DNA of 64,000 nucleotides from positions 558,001 to 622,000 of the forward strand of contig JAXBDG010000023.1 in NCBI GenBank assembly GCA_036320915.1, in the 5' to 3' direction. This DNA comes from Linnemannia elongata (lineage: Eukaryota; Mortierellomycota; Mortierellomycetes; Mortierellales; Mortierellaceae). Below the pieces are notes generated by a model. The model was given only the letters and a program-made list of their open reading frames with translations. It was not told the DNA's origin and did not search any database. The position numbers were made by a program, and so were the translations under genes. This document shows, one piece after another, positions 1 through 10,858 of this stretch (positions are counted from its first letter, which is position 1; each line of letters starts with the position of its first letter).

Positions 1-500
1 CCACAATATACACACACCAGACTCAACAAATGTTGTATACAGGAGTACATAGCAGGCCGCGACTCACGACTACTGTACTGCACAATACCAACGATCGCCT
101 TCTCGTTGATATATGGCGTAAGTAAGACTTCCTGGTGGCGTGTAGAGATCTCGTTGGCCCATGGGGTGAGGATTCGAGAGCAATCTCCACTCAGGTCGTA
201 TACACGGATGTCTTGGTTTAGAGCTCGGCAGGACATAATAGCAAAGGCACACTTTACTTTAATCGTCCAGGAGATGGCAGTACTTGCGGACTTGGTCGTA
301 GAGATAAATTGAGACTTGACTTTGTTGTTAAAGCCTTTTTGGATAAGCTGCTCGAACGTAAGTCCCGCTGCTTGATCGCCACACTCAAATCCGTCCTCAG
401 GGACAACATCATACGCTCTAATGACTCGAAAGAGATGCTCGGGATGTTGGATAGGCTGCATTGGACAGATGGGATGATAATGACTGTATCTATATGACAT
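1..500 (-). CDS. DUF7587-like (ADP-ribosyltransferase-like) protein, partial
   Basis: An uninterrupted minus-strand frame runs from an ATG at 500 to the window edge (about 166 codons), so the C-terminus is missing. The N-terminus is His/Pro/Tyr-rich, followed by HLFRVIRAYDV, a stretch ending in SQFISTTKSASTAISWT, and then IRVYDLSGDCSRI and HQEVLLTPYI. The order LFR-V, FISTT-S, a hydrophobic strand and a late E-V-L/I-P element resembles fungal DUF7587 domains, which have an ADP-ribosyltransferase-like layout. This is recalled from family patterns and was not searched. A TATTTAA box lies about 85 bp upstream. It could instead be an unrelated hypothetical protein, or continue through an intron near position 40. 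Function is unknown. Confidence 0.55.
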   Translation of the reverse strand, partial: MSYRYSHYHPICPMQPIQHPEHLFRVIRAYDVVPEDGFECGDQAAGLTFEQLIQKGFNNKVKSQFISTTKSASTAISWTIKVKCAFAIMSCRALNQDIRVYDLSGDCSRILTPWANEISTRHQEVLLTPYINEKAIVGIVQYSSRESRPAMYSCIQHLLSLVCVYC

Positions 501-583
501 GGTTATGGTAGGAGTGAAGAAGGTGTTGAAGTGAGATTCCCACGTAATGATGCTAGTGAGGACCTCAAGAAAACCCCAGCCCC

Positions 584-590
584 TTAAATA
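584..590 (-). promoter_or_regulatory. TATA-like box (TATTTAA) of the minus-strand gene starting at 500
   Basis: TATTTAA on the minus strand about 85 bp upstream of the ATG at 500. The same hexamer class recurs upstream of several other genes here. Confidence 0.4.
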
Positions 591-849
591 ATCTATTGAA
601 CAAAGCATCAACGACGCCACCTCGAAATGGATGCCGCTAACACACTTTTTGCTCACTCACACACCCGCCACTGCGCCCAGTTGCCTTTGAAGCAAGCAAA
701 CCCATGGCGTCTTACGCTGCCTCTCCGCCATATCTAACATCTTGGCCACCACTTGTGTTGATGAGAAGAGAAACAGAAGAGACAACACAATTTGACAGGT
801 AGACCAAGACACTTTAGGGTACGTCTCAGTCGTTTTGGCATATATTAAA
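591..849. other. Intergenic, no gene seen
   Basis: No supported coding or RNA feature. It ends at the CCTTAA motif that borders the 28S rRNA fragment. Confidence 0.5.
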
Positions 850-1315
850 CCGCCCTTAACTTAAGCACCTTTAAGAAAGAAAAAAAAGAAAGAGAGATGT
901 TGCTCTTTCGAACAAGTCTATAGAACAATGGGCTTAACCTCAGCAGATCGTAGCAACAAGGCTACTCTACTGCTTACAATACCCCGTTCAATTAAAAGTC
1001 GTCTGCAATGGATTTATCCCTTTCAATATTTGAAATTAACATTAGCAGGAACATCACAAAGCCTTTCCGCTCTGCAACATAACCCCGCGTAGTATGATCT
1101 TGGGCCCGAAGGTCTATTCGTATTCAACTAAAAATGGCACAAGGCGGTAATCGTCGCGTTCTAGCACGGGTTCTGACTTAGAGGCGATCAGCCATAACCC
1201 AACGGATGATAGCTTCGGACCATTGCCTGCTCAGGCAAGCCCAAATACCAATTATCCGAATGAACGGTTCCTCTCGTACTAATTTCAATTATTATTGCAA
1301 CAACATTTCATCAGT
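850..1315 (-). pseudogene. 28S (LSU) rRNA 3' fragment, copy A
   Basis: Read on the minus strand this is the 3' end of 28S rRNA: the segment around GTACGAGAGGAACCG (sarcin-ricin region downstream), the CAGGCAATGG helix, CTAAGTCAGAACCCGTGC, and the end near CGATCTGCTGAGGTTAAGCC followed by TTCTATAGA. About 55 bp of T-rich sequence beyond the rRNA end is shared with the other copies. The 5' side breaks off at ATTTCATCAGT (plus strand), earlier than copies B-D. It is too short to be a functional rRNA gene. The sequence is close to canonical, so the insertion is either young or under some constraint. Confidence 0.9.
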
Positions 1316-1567
1316 GTGAGGACTTTGCGGGTAGGATATAATAACGAAGGCAAGTTGACCATTTTGCCGCCGTAAAAAATAATAATAAATGCAAATGAGT
1401 AACGACAACATCATGCACACAAAAAAAAAACATAATGAAAAAAGAGGGCATTAGATACGCCATCAACGTTTTATCTGAAAAGTAACACCCACATCCGTTG
1501 ATATCTAAAAAATCAAGCTTCCAAACACCATCACCGCCAGAAAACAACACCAACCTCCTTTTCCACC

Positions 1568-4519
1568 TTAATCGATCTTGATGCTGCCATAGATCTTGCG
1601 AACGAATGCAAACGTCGAGAAGAATCCAATGGCTCCAGAAAGAACAAAGAACATGACACTCATGATCGCCGTCCATCCAAAGTAGAGCACCACAGACGTG
1701 AAGCTCTTGATCTGGAGCGTCGTAAAGTAGTACATGACGGAGTACAGGAAGATGTACACCGCAGAGGCGCCTGAAGTAAAGAACGCTCTCCACCACCAGT
1801 GATAATCCTCCGCGCACAGATGGAAGTAGCACATCAGGATGGTCACCTCGGCACAGGTCATGATGAGAATACCAAAGACCAGGAAGAGGAACCCAAAGAC
1901 ATAGTAGATCTTGTGGAACCAGATCGAGTTCAGGATGAAGTAGAGCTCAATAAAGATCGCACCAAAGGGCAAGATGCCTCCAATGAGCATCGAGGGGATA
2001 GGGCGGAGGTAGAAGACCTGGTCAGGGATCTGACGAGGGATCTGGTTGGCACGGACGGGGTTCTCGATCTTGGGGCGCTGGAATCCGAGGTATGAGCCCA
2101 ACACTGACAAGGGGGTTGAGACAAGGAACCAGAGGGCGATCAAGCCGACCATGGTGCCGAAGGGAACTGCTCCTGACGAGTTGGCTCCAATCAAGAAAAA
2201 GTTCAGCGCCACAAACGATCCGAAAATGACCCTATAAAAGTCGATAGAATGATTAAATCTCGCCTCGAATTAGTGGTTTTTTCTGTCGTCCCTGTTCCGC
2301 GTCCATCAGTCGCGTTAATGACAGTCACGCATATAAGTGACAAGTACAAATGATCCAAACAAGATAACTTACGAGGGGAACAGGAGGGCGGTGCCAATGA
2401 CATTGGTCTTCCAAGCCTCACCACCAAACATCTTGTAGAGGCGGGCAGAGATGAATCCAGCAACTACGCCAAAGAACATGTAGAACACAATCATAACCGT
2501 CGCCAATGAGCCACGGTTCGAAGGGGACAAGAATCCCAGAGCTGCAAACAGGATCGTGACCGAAGCCATCAAGAACATCTGCGAACCGTTTCCAACAATG
2601 ATCGACAGCAACATGGGGTAGGCGGGTGTGCGGAAGATATCTCCATGAACCAGCTTCCAGCCAAAGTCCTCTTGAAAGTCCTCTTGAGCCTCCTGCTGAT
2701 TATACCGAGAAATATCCTTGTGCAGAGCGCGGAGGAGAACCATGGCGACCATGCCGGTCAAGAAGAGAACAATGATGATCGAGTTCACCAGACTGAACCA
2801 GTGGATCCTGGGCTCTCCGACGAGCAAGTACTTGTCCCAACGTGTCGCCCATGCTGTTGGCACTTCCTATTTGGTCAAGTTAAGAGGAAGGTGTTACATT
2901 TCTGGTGCAGGGGGAAGGGGGGGAAAGAAAGGGAAAACAGGCGTGGAGTGGTAAAAGGGTGCAGATCGGATCCTTTCAGTATACAAAGACAACATACGTT
3001 CCACTTGACAGAGTAGGTGTAGGTGACCATGGTGGTGCCCTTCTCGTCCAAGACCATTGGGGGCATCCTCTCTCCCACCTTAATACCGCACGACTCGTCT
3101 TCCTCCACCGCTTCCGACACACTAACAGGTTAATCAGCGTAAAAAAATAGGGATTATGTTAGTTTTCTGGTTTGCATGTATGGCGTCGTTGTTCCCTTCA
3201 GTCAATTACTCTTGGGCCTCCTTCTTATGTTGCGTCCTGCTATGACAAGCCTGGATTGTCTATGTCTTTACCATATATCTCCCACAATCATCATTTTGCT
3301 CCTTGACTCCCCTCCTTCCCTTCTTGTTCTCCCTGCCTACTTTCCTCCCTTCCTACTCTTGATTCCTCACAGTTGTTCATTTTGGTATTATTTTTTTTGG
3401 TGCTGTTGTTGTCCCTTCTTGTTACTTTGATTCCCTGTTGCTGTCGCCCCTCTTTACTGCTACCCATGCCTTTGTCACTGTTCCTTGCTATTGATCCTTG
3501 CTATTGATCCTTGCTGTTGTCCCTGTTGCTGCCTGATCTACATCTCCTTCTGTAGCCACCCCTCCAACAAAAACCTTACCTAATAGGATCAACAGTAATC
3601 CCAACTACGCGCAAGGTATCCTTCTGCAGATTACGATGAAAATCAATCTCGATCTCATAATGGTTGTTAAACCAAGGAGCCTCCTTTCCCACATCAACAC
3701 CTAGCGGGAACCCGATCGAATACAACTGCTTCTCCTGGTCCTTGCTTCTTGCTCCACGGAGGTGTCCTACTGGAAGGCCGTCGATCAACCAGTTTGTAAC
3801 ATAGTTCTCCTTGATCCTGGCATTAATGAATTGTGCTTGGACGGCGGTCACGTCGCGCTGGCAGAGTATCTTGCACTTCTCTGGGGCGCGCATGTAGATC
3901 TATAGGTTAGGGCATGGTGAGTTCGGAGGGAGAAAGGAAAGATGACGGTAAAAAAGAATTGGAAAGGGGTTGTGTTGAATAAGAAAGAGGTGAGTTGGCA
4001 TGTTGTTTTGATTCATCGCAACACATGGTGAGCCATCAATTTCTCTTTCCCCCCTGCGCTCGCGTGCCTTTCATCATCATCCTCGTCTTTCTTGCCAGGA
4101 TCACGCGTTCAATTATATGAACCATCCCGTCCCTAATCCCACACCATCTCACCCTATTAACCCTCTCCCCCCCCCTTCTACCTCTCATCGACCCTTACCT
4201 TGAAAGCAGAATCCCAAATCCGATCACCAAACAAAATACTGCCCAAACTCTCTGGCTGCGATTTTGGCCCACCCTCAGGTTGACAGAAATTAAACATCGG
4301 ATCATAATAGTCGTAGGGGATCACAGACTTGAGTTCAGAATCAGATCCAGGCGTGAGGGCGTTGACCATGAGAGGAACGGGTTCCATGTCCTGGTACTCT
4401 GTGGGTGCGACTCCCGGGAGGTAGAAGGCTTGTGTGAGGGTTGAGGAGAGGAGGATGGTGGAGAGGGCCACGGTGCGTAGACGCGCCCATCTGGAGGATG
4501 ATGACCTAGTTGGTGTCAT
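1568..4519 (-). CDS. TM9SF/EMP70 family nine-transmembrane endomembrane protein
   Basis: Five exons join in frame: 4519-4199, 3899-3580, 3121-2998, 2866-2373 and 2231-1568, giving 640 residues, the usual TM9SF length. Introns are GT-AG (298, 458, 131 and 141 bp). The start was chosen at the ATG before a signal peptide (about residues 1-32, leucine-rich, ending TQA). The large lumenal domain contains [23 protein letters not shown] and the KILC segment. The C-terminal half has nine hydrophobic segments including [15 protein letters not shown] and [27 protein letters not shown] TM9 signatures (shown in part). It ends in KID, matching the family's KxD/E COPI-binding Golgi-retention signal. The family acts in Golgi/endosome cargo sorting, adhesion and nutrient/metal homeostasis. 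Which yeast TMN paralogue it matches cannot be told by eye. Confidence 0.95.
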
Positions 4520-5122
4520 CGTGTAAGTGTCTTTGTCTGTGTGTGTCGCGAGCGTCGGTGTAGTTGTCGGATGATATGCGTATGAGTGTGCTTGTCCGTG
4601 TGTACGTGCGTCGAAGAAGGGAGGTGATGATGAAAAGAAGAAAAGAAAGGAAGGGCGCAAGTTTGTTCTTTCGTTGCTCAGAACAAAGGCTTTATCTTGA
4701 CTGGGCTGAAGGCAGAAAGGAAAATATGACGGAGAGGAGAAGGAAGGGGCAGAGAGGGGAGCCAGGAAGATTTACATACGCCACATCAACATCGTGTGCT
4801 GGCATCCTGATTGGCTGGAATGGGTCTTACACGGGTGCAGACCTCCTTTTCACAAATGATTAGGAATGCTCCACGTCGCACACATGCAAATAAACACCCA
4901 CTCACTCACTCACACAAACAAGGCTCCTTTCTCTTTCTGCCTACTTTTCTACCTCATTGACTTTCTCTGCGTTGCGTGGAACATGAGTATGTGAAAGATT
5001 AGATGTTTTGTTTTATTTGGTACAGTTGAACGACAACGAAAGAACAATGAAAAAGTGTGAAATAAAATGCAAGAGTAAGTGAAAAAAAAAGTAAAGACCA
5101 AGGTCATGGGCAACCTTAGTCC
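4520..5122. other. Intergenic region between TM9SF 5' end and threonine dehydrogenase 3' end
   Basis: Holds the TM9SF 5' leader, GA/CA-rich tracts and the 3' untranslated region of the next minus-strand gene. No further gene seen. Confidence 0.5.
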
Positions 5123-8100
5123 TTAAGCTGCCATAGCAGCAGGTCCGTTGGTAACAGCAGAAGAAGCGACCTTCTTCTCAGCATCAACCTGAGCCTGGAT
5201 CTTATCCAACATCAACTTGACCATCCTCTCCATACCAAACTCCTCCTTCCAACCGAAATCCCGTCTAGCCATCGAATCATCCAAAGAAGCAGGCCAGGAA
5301 TCTGCGATCGCTTGACGGAAATCGGGTCTGGAAGGATCAGGGTAAGAAATGGTAAAGTGAGGCAAGTGCTTCTGGATCTCTGCTGCAAGTTCGGCAGGAG
5401 TAAAAGAACAAGCGGCGATGTTGTAGACGGATTGGGGAAGAGGAGTGGGGTAGGTGAGGTGGTCGACGGTGCCCTTGATGCAGTCGGAGAGGTACATCAT
5501 GGGAAGGCGGGTGTCCTTGGAGAGGAAGCAGTCGTAGTGACCGGTCCTGATGGCGTGGTGAAAGATGTCGACGGCGTAATCAGTAGTTCCGCCGCCTGGA
5601 GGGGTATCTGCGCTCAGGATGCCGGGGTAACGAGCCGACCGGAAGTCAACACCAAACTTTTCTCTGTAGTACTATTTTCGTTGGAAGGTACACGGAAGAA
5701 GGAAGAGAGGGTGAGGAGGGGAGAGAGGGAAAGATGGAGAAAGAGGGAAAAATGTTAGCACTTGACAAAGAAAAATCACTGGGCAATTATTGCCCGATAC
5801 TCTCTCAGAAGTACAGGAACAACAGCACAACAGCGACAACAAAATAAAGGTGATCCTTACCTCGCCGAGGAGCTCGTTGTGCAGCTTGGTAATACCGTAA
5901 ATAGTATTGGGTCTCATAATTGTAAGATCAGGGGTGTTGTTCTTGGGCGTCGAGGGGCCAAAAGCACCAATGGTTGAGGGCGAGTAGAGACGGAGACGGT
6001 GGACCTTGGCCAGCTCGAGCATGTTCTGGAAACCGGTCATGTTGACGCTCAATGCCAGGGCAGGGTTCTTCTCTGCGACCGCCGACAACAATGCCGAGTA
6101 ATGCACCACCCAGTCTAATACGATCGATGTGAGAGTAGAAAGGGTTTGGTAGGTTAGTTATTCGTTTTGGGTTGATGTTCCTGTGGGTTGCATGAGAGCG
6201 GACATTGTGCAGGTGAGGGATGGGGAGACGGAGATAGAGAAAAAGGTGCGAGTTTGACAATGCCTAGACTGAGTGCTTGCACTGTGCCGTGAACAGTGAA
6301 CAGGTCCAAATAGAGAAAAGAAAAAAAAAAAAAGCTGAAGCAAAAGGAAGTGCTGCCTGTCTGTGTGGAGATTGAACTTTGGGGAAGACAGTGCCATCCA
6401 TGTACGAAATGTACGAAAGCCGACAAGGTTTAAAAATAGGCGGGGTAAGAAAAAAACCAAATAACATGACCGTGGAAAAAAATGAGATGAAGGGACTGAA
6501 ACTGAACTGGACTGGACTGGGGAGAACTGGATGAATACACACTCAAAAAAAAAAAAAAAAAAAAAAAAAAAATGAGAGCATGCAACAGAAAAGTTCCCAG
6601 GAAGAACAACAAACAGCTGGACTGAAGGTTCATCCTTGCTTTCTTCCGGCGGTTCCTGAGTTTGTAGTCATCTGTCCTGTGTGGATCCGTTGTATGCTGT
6701 TTGTTCAGTTTCCTGTTTGGTCCTGTCCGAGAAAGTCCTGCTTGTCTGAGCTGCGAGCTGAGCTGAAATGAGATGAGAAAAAGGAGTGGGGAAGAGGAAG
6801 TGATGGCACGCCACATGGGCAAAGAGGAGGTAAACAAACCCAAAGGAGCCCTCCTCTCTGAACAAGAACAAAAAAAAATACTCCTGGGGAAGAGAACACA
6901 AGACAGGGGTAAACAAATAAGATGCTGCTGCAGCAACAAAAAAAAAGATGAGATGGCTTACCAATGCGCCAGTCGACAACAATGCGCTCGAGCATAGAGT
7001 AGTTCATAACATCGGCATAGACAAAGGGACCCGAGGCCATGAACTCCTCAGGGGCCTTGCGGATATCGGAAGCAACCACATTCTCGTTTCCATACATCGA
7101 ACTAATGATTGAAAAAGAGAGCAACAATGGATGTTAGATGGATGTGTCAAACGCACGAAGCAAGAAGAGGTGGAGTGTTGTGTGTAGGACTAGGGTATGG
7201 GTGAAAAAAACAACAACCAGAACCGCGCAACCGTTTTCATGAACCCAGGGCAAAGTCCCCTCCATTCCGAGAGTAGTAGTGGCGAATGGGGAGGGGGTTA
7301 AGGAATGGAGAAAGGTTGATTATTGCTTCATTCCGGCGAGGACTGGCGAATGCAGAGATGGCAGCATACCAGGATGGTATTTTGCCATTTCTTTACTCTG
7401 GACTCCTCGCCTGGATCTGCGGAAGTAAGGAAAGCAAGGGTGAGCAGAGGGCACGCCACTCACTCACCCCCTTTCCCCCCCCTCTCCTTCTTCGTTCAGC
7501 AACTGACAACCATTTTCACCCCTCCTCCTCCCCCCTTCACTCCTTAAAGGTGTAACAAAGAACACATCGTTGCTGCTCTTGTCGATCCAATTTGTCTCTT
7601 ACTCGACCCCAGTCCATGTCTCGACTTGTTCTTTTTTTCTTTTGACTTTACTCGGAAATGCCGAAGGAAAAAATGGAGTTGAGAAAGAACAAATGAATGA
7701 GCTGAGTTGGAGTAATGAACTCGTTCTCCCTCCTCCGTTTTTCTTCTCCGTCCATCGCTTTTCTCCTTACCGCTCTCCTGTTATTGCTCTCGCAGCCTTT
7801 TTTGATTTGTTTGCGTCCGCTTGTCTCTTTTGTTTGTTTTGCAGCAAAGTAGGGGGCAAGGAAACAACCCAAATATTGTACGGTGGGAAGAAAAATACAC
7901 TCACTGCCCCAAAAGGGGTTGATCCCCCTTTCTTCACACACTAAAAAAAACAAACGAACGGCTTGCTGCTTCTAGTTGAATGTTGTTGTTGTTGTTGTTG
8001 TTGGGGGTATCTGCGCCTTGGTACATTGAAATGTTCCCTGCACACGTTGTTTACACTCTTATGTTGGATTGTATTGGTGCGACCAACCAACCACAACAAA

Positions 8101-8959
8101 AAGAATTGAGGAATAGTGAACGAAATATGAATGCATGAACAACCACTGCCACTCTTTTCTCCCACTTCACCCCTTCTTCAACGGACAACTCTCTCTTCAT
8201 ATTTCCTCTGCACGCCAAGAAAAAACAAAGTAAAGGAAATGCACAGCCAATATTAAACGGGTCGCCTGTTACTAGTGTCCTTAGCAAGATTCACTTACCG
8301 GAGCTCCTTGACGAGTCCAGAACCAAGCTGACCCAACGATCCTGTTTGTTGGGAAGGAATGAAAATAAAGGAGAGGTCAGGTCAGGTTCTGTTATTAAGG
8401 CATTGGGGTAGGCAAAACAACTAAAAAGAAATAATACAACTCTTCTTCTCTCCTTTTTTTTCTCTCCGCGCAGCCAGTCCAGTCTGTCCATGCACGCCAA
8501 ACACATGGCCACACAAAGTCGCATATTTGTATACATTTCTAGTTGTTGCCTTGCTTCTTTTTTTTTTTTTTTTTTTTTGTTCTCATGTCATGTCCATCCA
8601 TATTAATAAACAAAGACCAGCAGATCACCAAGGCAACAAAAACCAAACAAAGCAACTGTGATCTGATGACAGCCTTGAACTGACAAATATGCTGAACCAA
8701 CTACTATATCAGCCCCCTATTACTTACCAGTGACGAGAACCCTGGGGTGGCGAGGGACTGCAGCGCTAGTAGTAGAGTTGTAGTGCTGAGGAGGTGGTGG
8801 TGGGGACGAGGCAGCGGCAGAGATGGAGAAGAGACGGGTTGAGGCAGAGAGGGACGAGACGGCTGCGGTCCTGGAGAAGCGAGTTGTAGAAGAAGAAAGG
8901 GGTTGACGGAGGATCCTGGCGGAGGAAGCCCACATGGATGCGGTTGTTGTCCTGAGCAT
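5123..8959 (-). CDS. tdh: L-threonine 3-dehydrogenase (NAD-dependent, SDR-extended family), mitochondrial
   Basis: Five exons join in frame: 8959-8728, 8341-8299, 7101-6962, 6114-5861 and 5671-5123, giving 405 residues. The first ~65 residues are Ser/Arg/Ala-rich, a likely mitochondrial presequence. The Rossmann motif VTGSLGQLGSG (about 75-85) spans intron 1. Other family marks are ASDIRKAPEEF, HYSALLSAV, the catalytic PSTIGAFG Ser/Thr and YGITK (Tyr ~211, Lys ~215), RYPGI, PGGGTTDYAVDIFH, LPMMYLSDC, DFRQAIADSWP and RRDFGWK. The enzyme oxidises L-threonine to 2-amino-3-ketobutyrate, feeding glycine and acetyl-CoA formation in mitochondria. Introns of 1197 and 847 bp are long for a fungus and rich in polypyrimidine tracts. 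A TATTTAAA box lies about 200 bp upstream. Threonine dehydrogenase fits better than other UDP-glucose-epimerase relatives. Confidence 0.93.
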
Positions 8960-10858
8960 TCTCTTGGGTATGTGTCTGTTGTGTTGGTTGGCTGAAGAGA
9001 TGGAAGAGTTGTTTCTGTTTGTTTACGGGCGTAGGCGAGAGTTGAACAAACAAGAGTGAGAAAGAGAAGGAGAGAATTAAGAGAGAACGAACAGAAGGGA
9101 GAGTATGAAGAATGGAGAAAGAAGAAAAGGCAAAAACGTGTCTGGGGTAGTGCCTTTAAATAAGCGAGAGAGAAAGGACCGTGGAAAACAAGATTCTATC
9201 TAAAATGAACAATGAATCACACCCTTCATCTTGAAGAGGTAAATGAAAAATTTTCTTTTCGCTGTGGATCAATCAGTCAATCAATCAAAGTGGACCTGGA
9301 CCTGGACTCCTCCCTCCCAATCACAGTTGTCCGTGCAAGCAAAATCTATTTTCCTCTCTTCTTCGTTACCCAAACCCAACAACGCACACGGGCGCAGAAG
9401 CCACGTACCCTGCCCTTGTCATCTTTTAGTAATTCTCCCCTCCCAGTGGACCATTCGCACAGTTTTTAGTAATCGTCTTCTCCAGCTGGCATTCAATCTC
9501 TGTCGGAGATCACTTTTCCTTCCTCGTTTTCTTTTTTTTTTCTTTCTTTTTTTCGGTACTTCCTTTTTCTTGCCTTCATCGTCATTTCTCACTGGTGCTT
9601 CGCAGGTACTTGGCGCTGGCTACTTGCAATAGTCTTATTGCCATTTGCTGCACCATTCTCCGATCTTTTTCAATTGATGTTGCTTATTCTTTCCGTGAAG
9701 GAGACAGAGGGGAGGAGGAGGGAGTGGAGTAGCCGGGATTTTGTTGTTTTCTTATCACTTCTCGCCTCTTTTTTTTTCTTTGTCTGGTGCATTCAAGCAT
9801 CACTCACCTACTCCTTTTTGTTGTTGTTCTCCCCCTCCTCTCCCACCTACTTCCATCCATCTGGTTAGCCCTTTATCATTCCACTGTGCAATCTTAATAA
9901 TCAGCCCACCCACACACACAAACAAACACTTTATCTCGATCGAATTAAGCACGTCCATCCATCCCCTCCCCTTCCCTCCACACAAACACACACGTATGCA
10001 CACAATCAAGGTTCTGTGTCCCATCAACCAAAACCATCACATAAAAAAAAAAAAGTCTCCGGTGCAATGAGAGGGAAAGGAGATAGGGGAAGAGTGGTAA
10101 TATGGAACATGACTACAACATGACTCTAAAAAGACCACTCGACAACCCCCCCCCTACATCTTTTCTGCTCTATTTTCATTGTGGTTCCTGGATTTTTATT
10201 GTTCTGGACAAAGGGTGTCTGTACCATACGAACGATATAGTACGTACTAATGCTGTACGTCTTTATCGCCGTTTTTTTTTTGGAATTTCCTTGACTTCAA
10301 TTTTTTCGGTATCGAATGATTTGTCAAGGGGTTGCGTGTGTGCCTTGGAAAATGACACACACACAAAAGGGCTATCTCTACCCCCTCTCACCCTCACCCT
10401 CACTTGTTCCAAGAGCCCCTGCCTCTATTTCCTAAAACAAAAAAAAAGACGAGAGAGAAAGGGAAATTCTAATTGAGATTTCTTTTTTTGGATGGTGACG
10501 GGGCAAGCCTCGGTACCTGGCTGACGCCATCCTGTTCGACCCCCGATGGGGTTCCCCTCCCCCTCCTTTCCTCCCTCTCCTTTTTTTCCTTTACCGTTTT
10601 TAGTGATAGTGCTATGCAACATAGTCAACACCCATTCTTGTTACTCGACCATGAGTCATTTAATACAATGGTTTGTATGTGTAACAAACAAGAAAAAATA
10701 AAATAGGAGAGTGTGTTGCAAAAGCGGAGCCAGACAATTGATAGGGGCTACACTTTCGTCTTTAGTCCTTTCAACTATGAAACTAGTACATGCCCATTAT
10801 TACTAGATTTTCAATCCCGACAGACAAACATGAGGGACAAGCAAGACAAGAGGAGTTA
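8960..10858. other. Long intergenic region with polypyrimidine tracts
   Basis: About 1.9 kb between the threonine dehydrogenase start and the aspartic protease stop, both minus strand. It is dominated by T/C-rich runs and short CA tracts that create long, biased open frames (Ser/Leu/Phe-rich) on the plus strand. I see no gene or RNA. Confidence 0.5.
9155..9162 (-). promoter_or_regulatory. TATA-like box (TATTTAAA) of threonine dehydrogenase
   Basis: Minus-strand TATTTAAA about 200 bp upstream of the ATG at 8959. Confidence 0.4.

Noticed and set aside
6154..7127. Overlapping Phe/Ser-rich minus-strand frames
   Set aside because: They lie in the polypyrimidine introns of threonine dehydrogenase and show no conserved features.
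9212..10706. Several 60-130 residue plus-strand frames
   Set aside because: Composition (Ser/Leu/Phe/Pro from T/C runs) indicates low-complexity intergenic DNA, not proteins.
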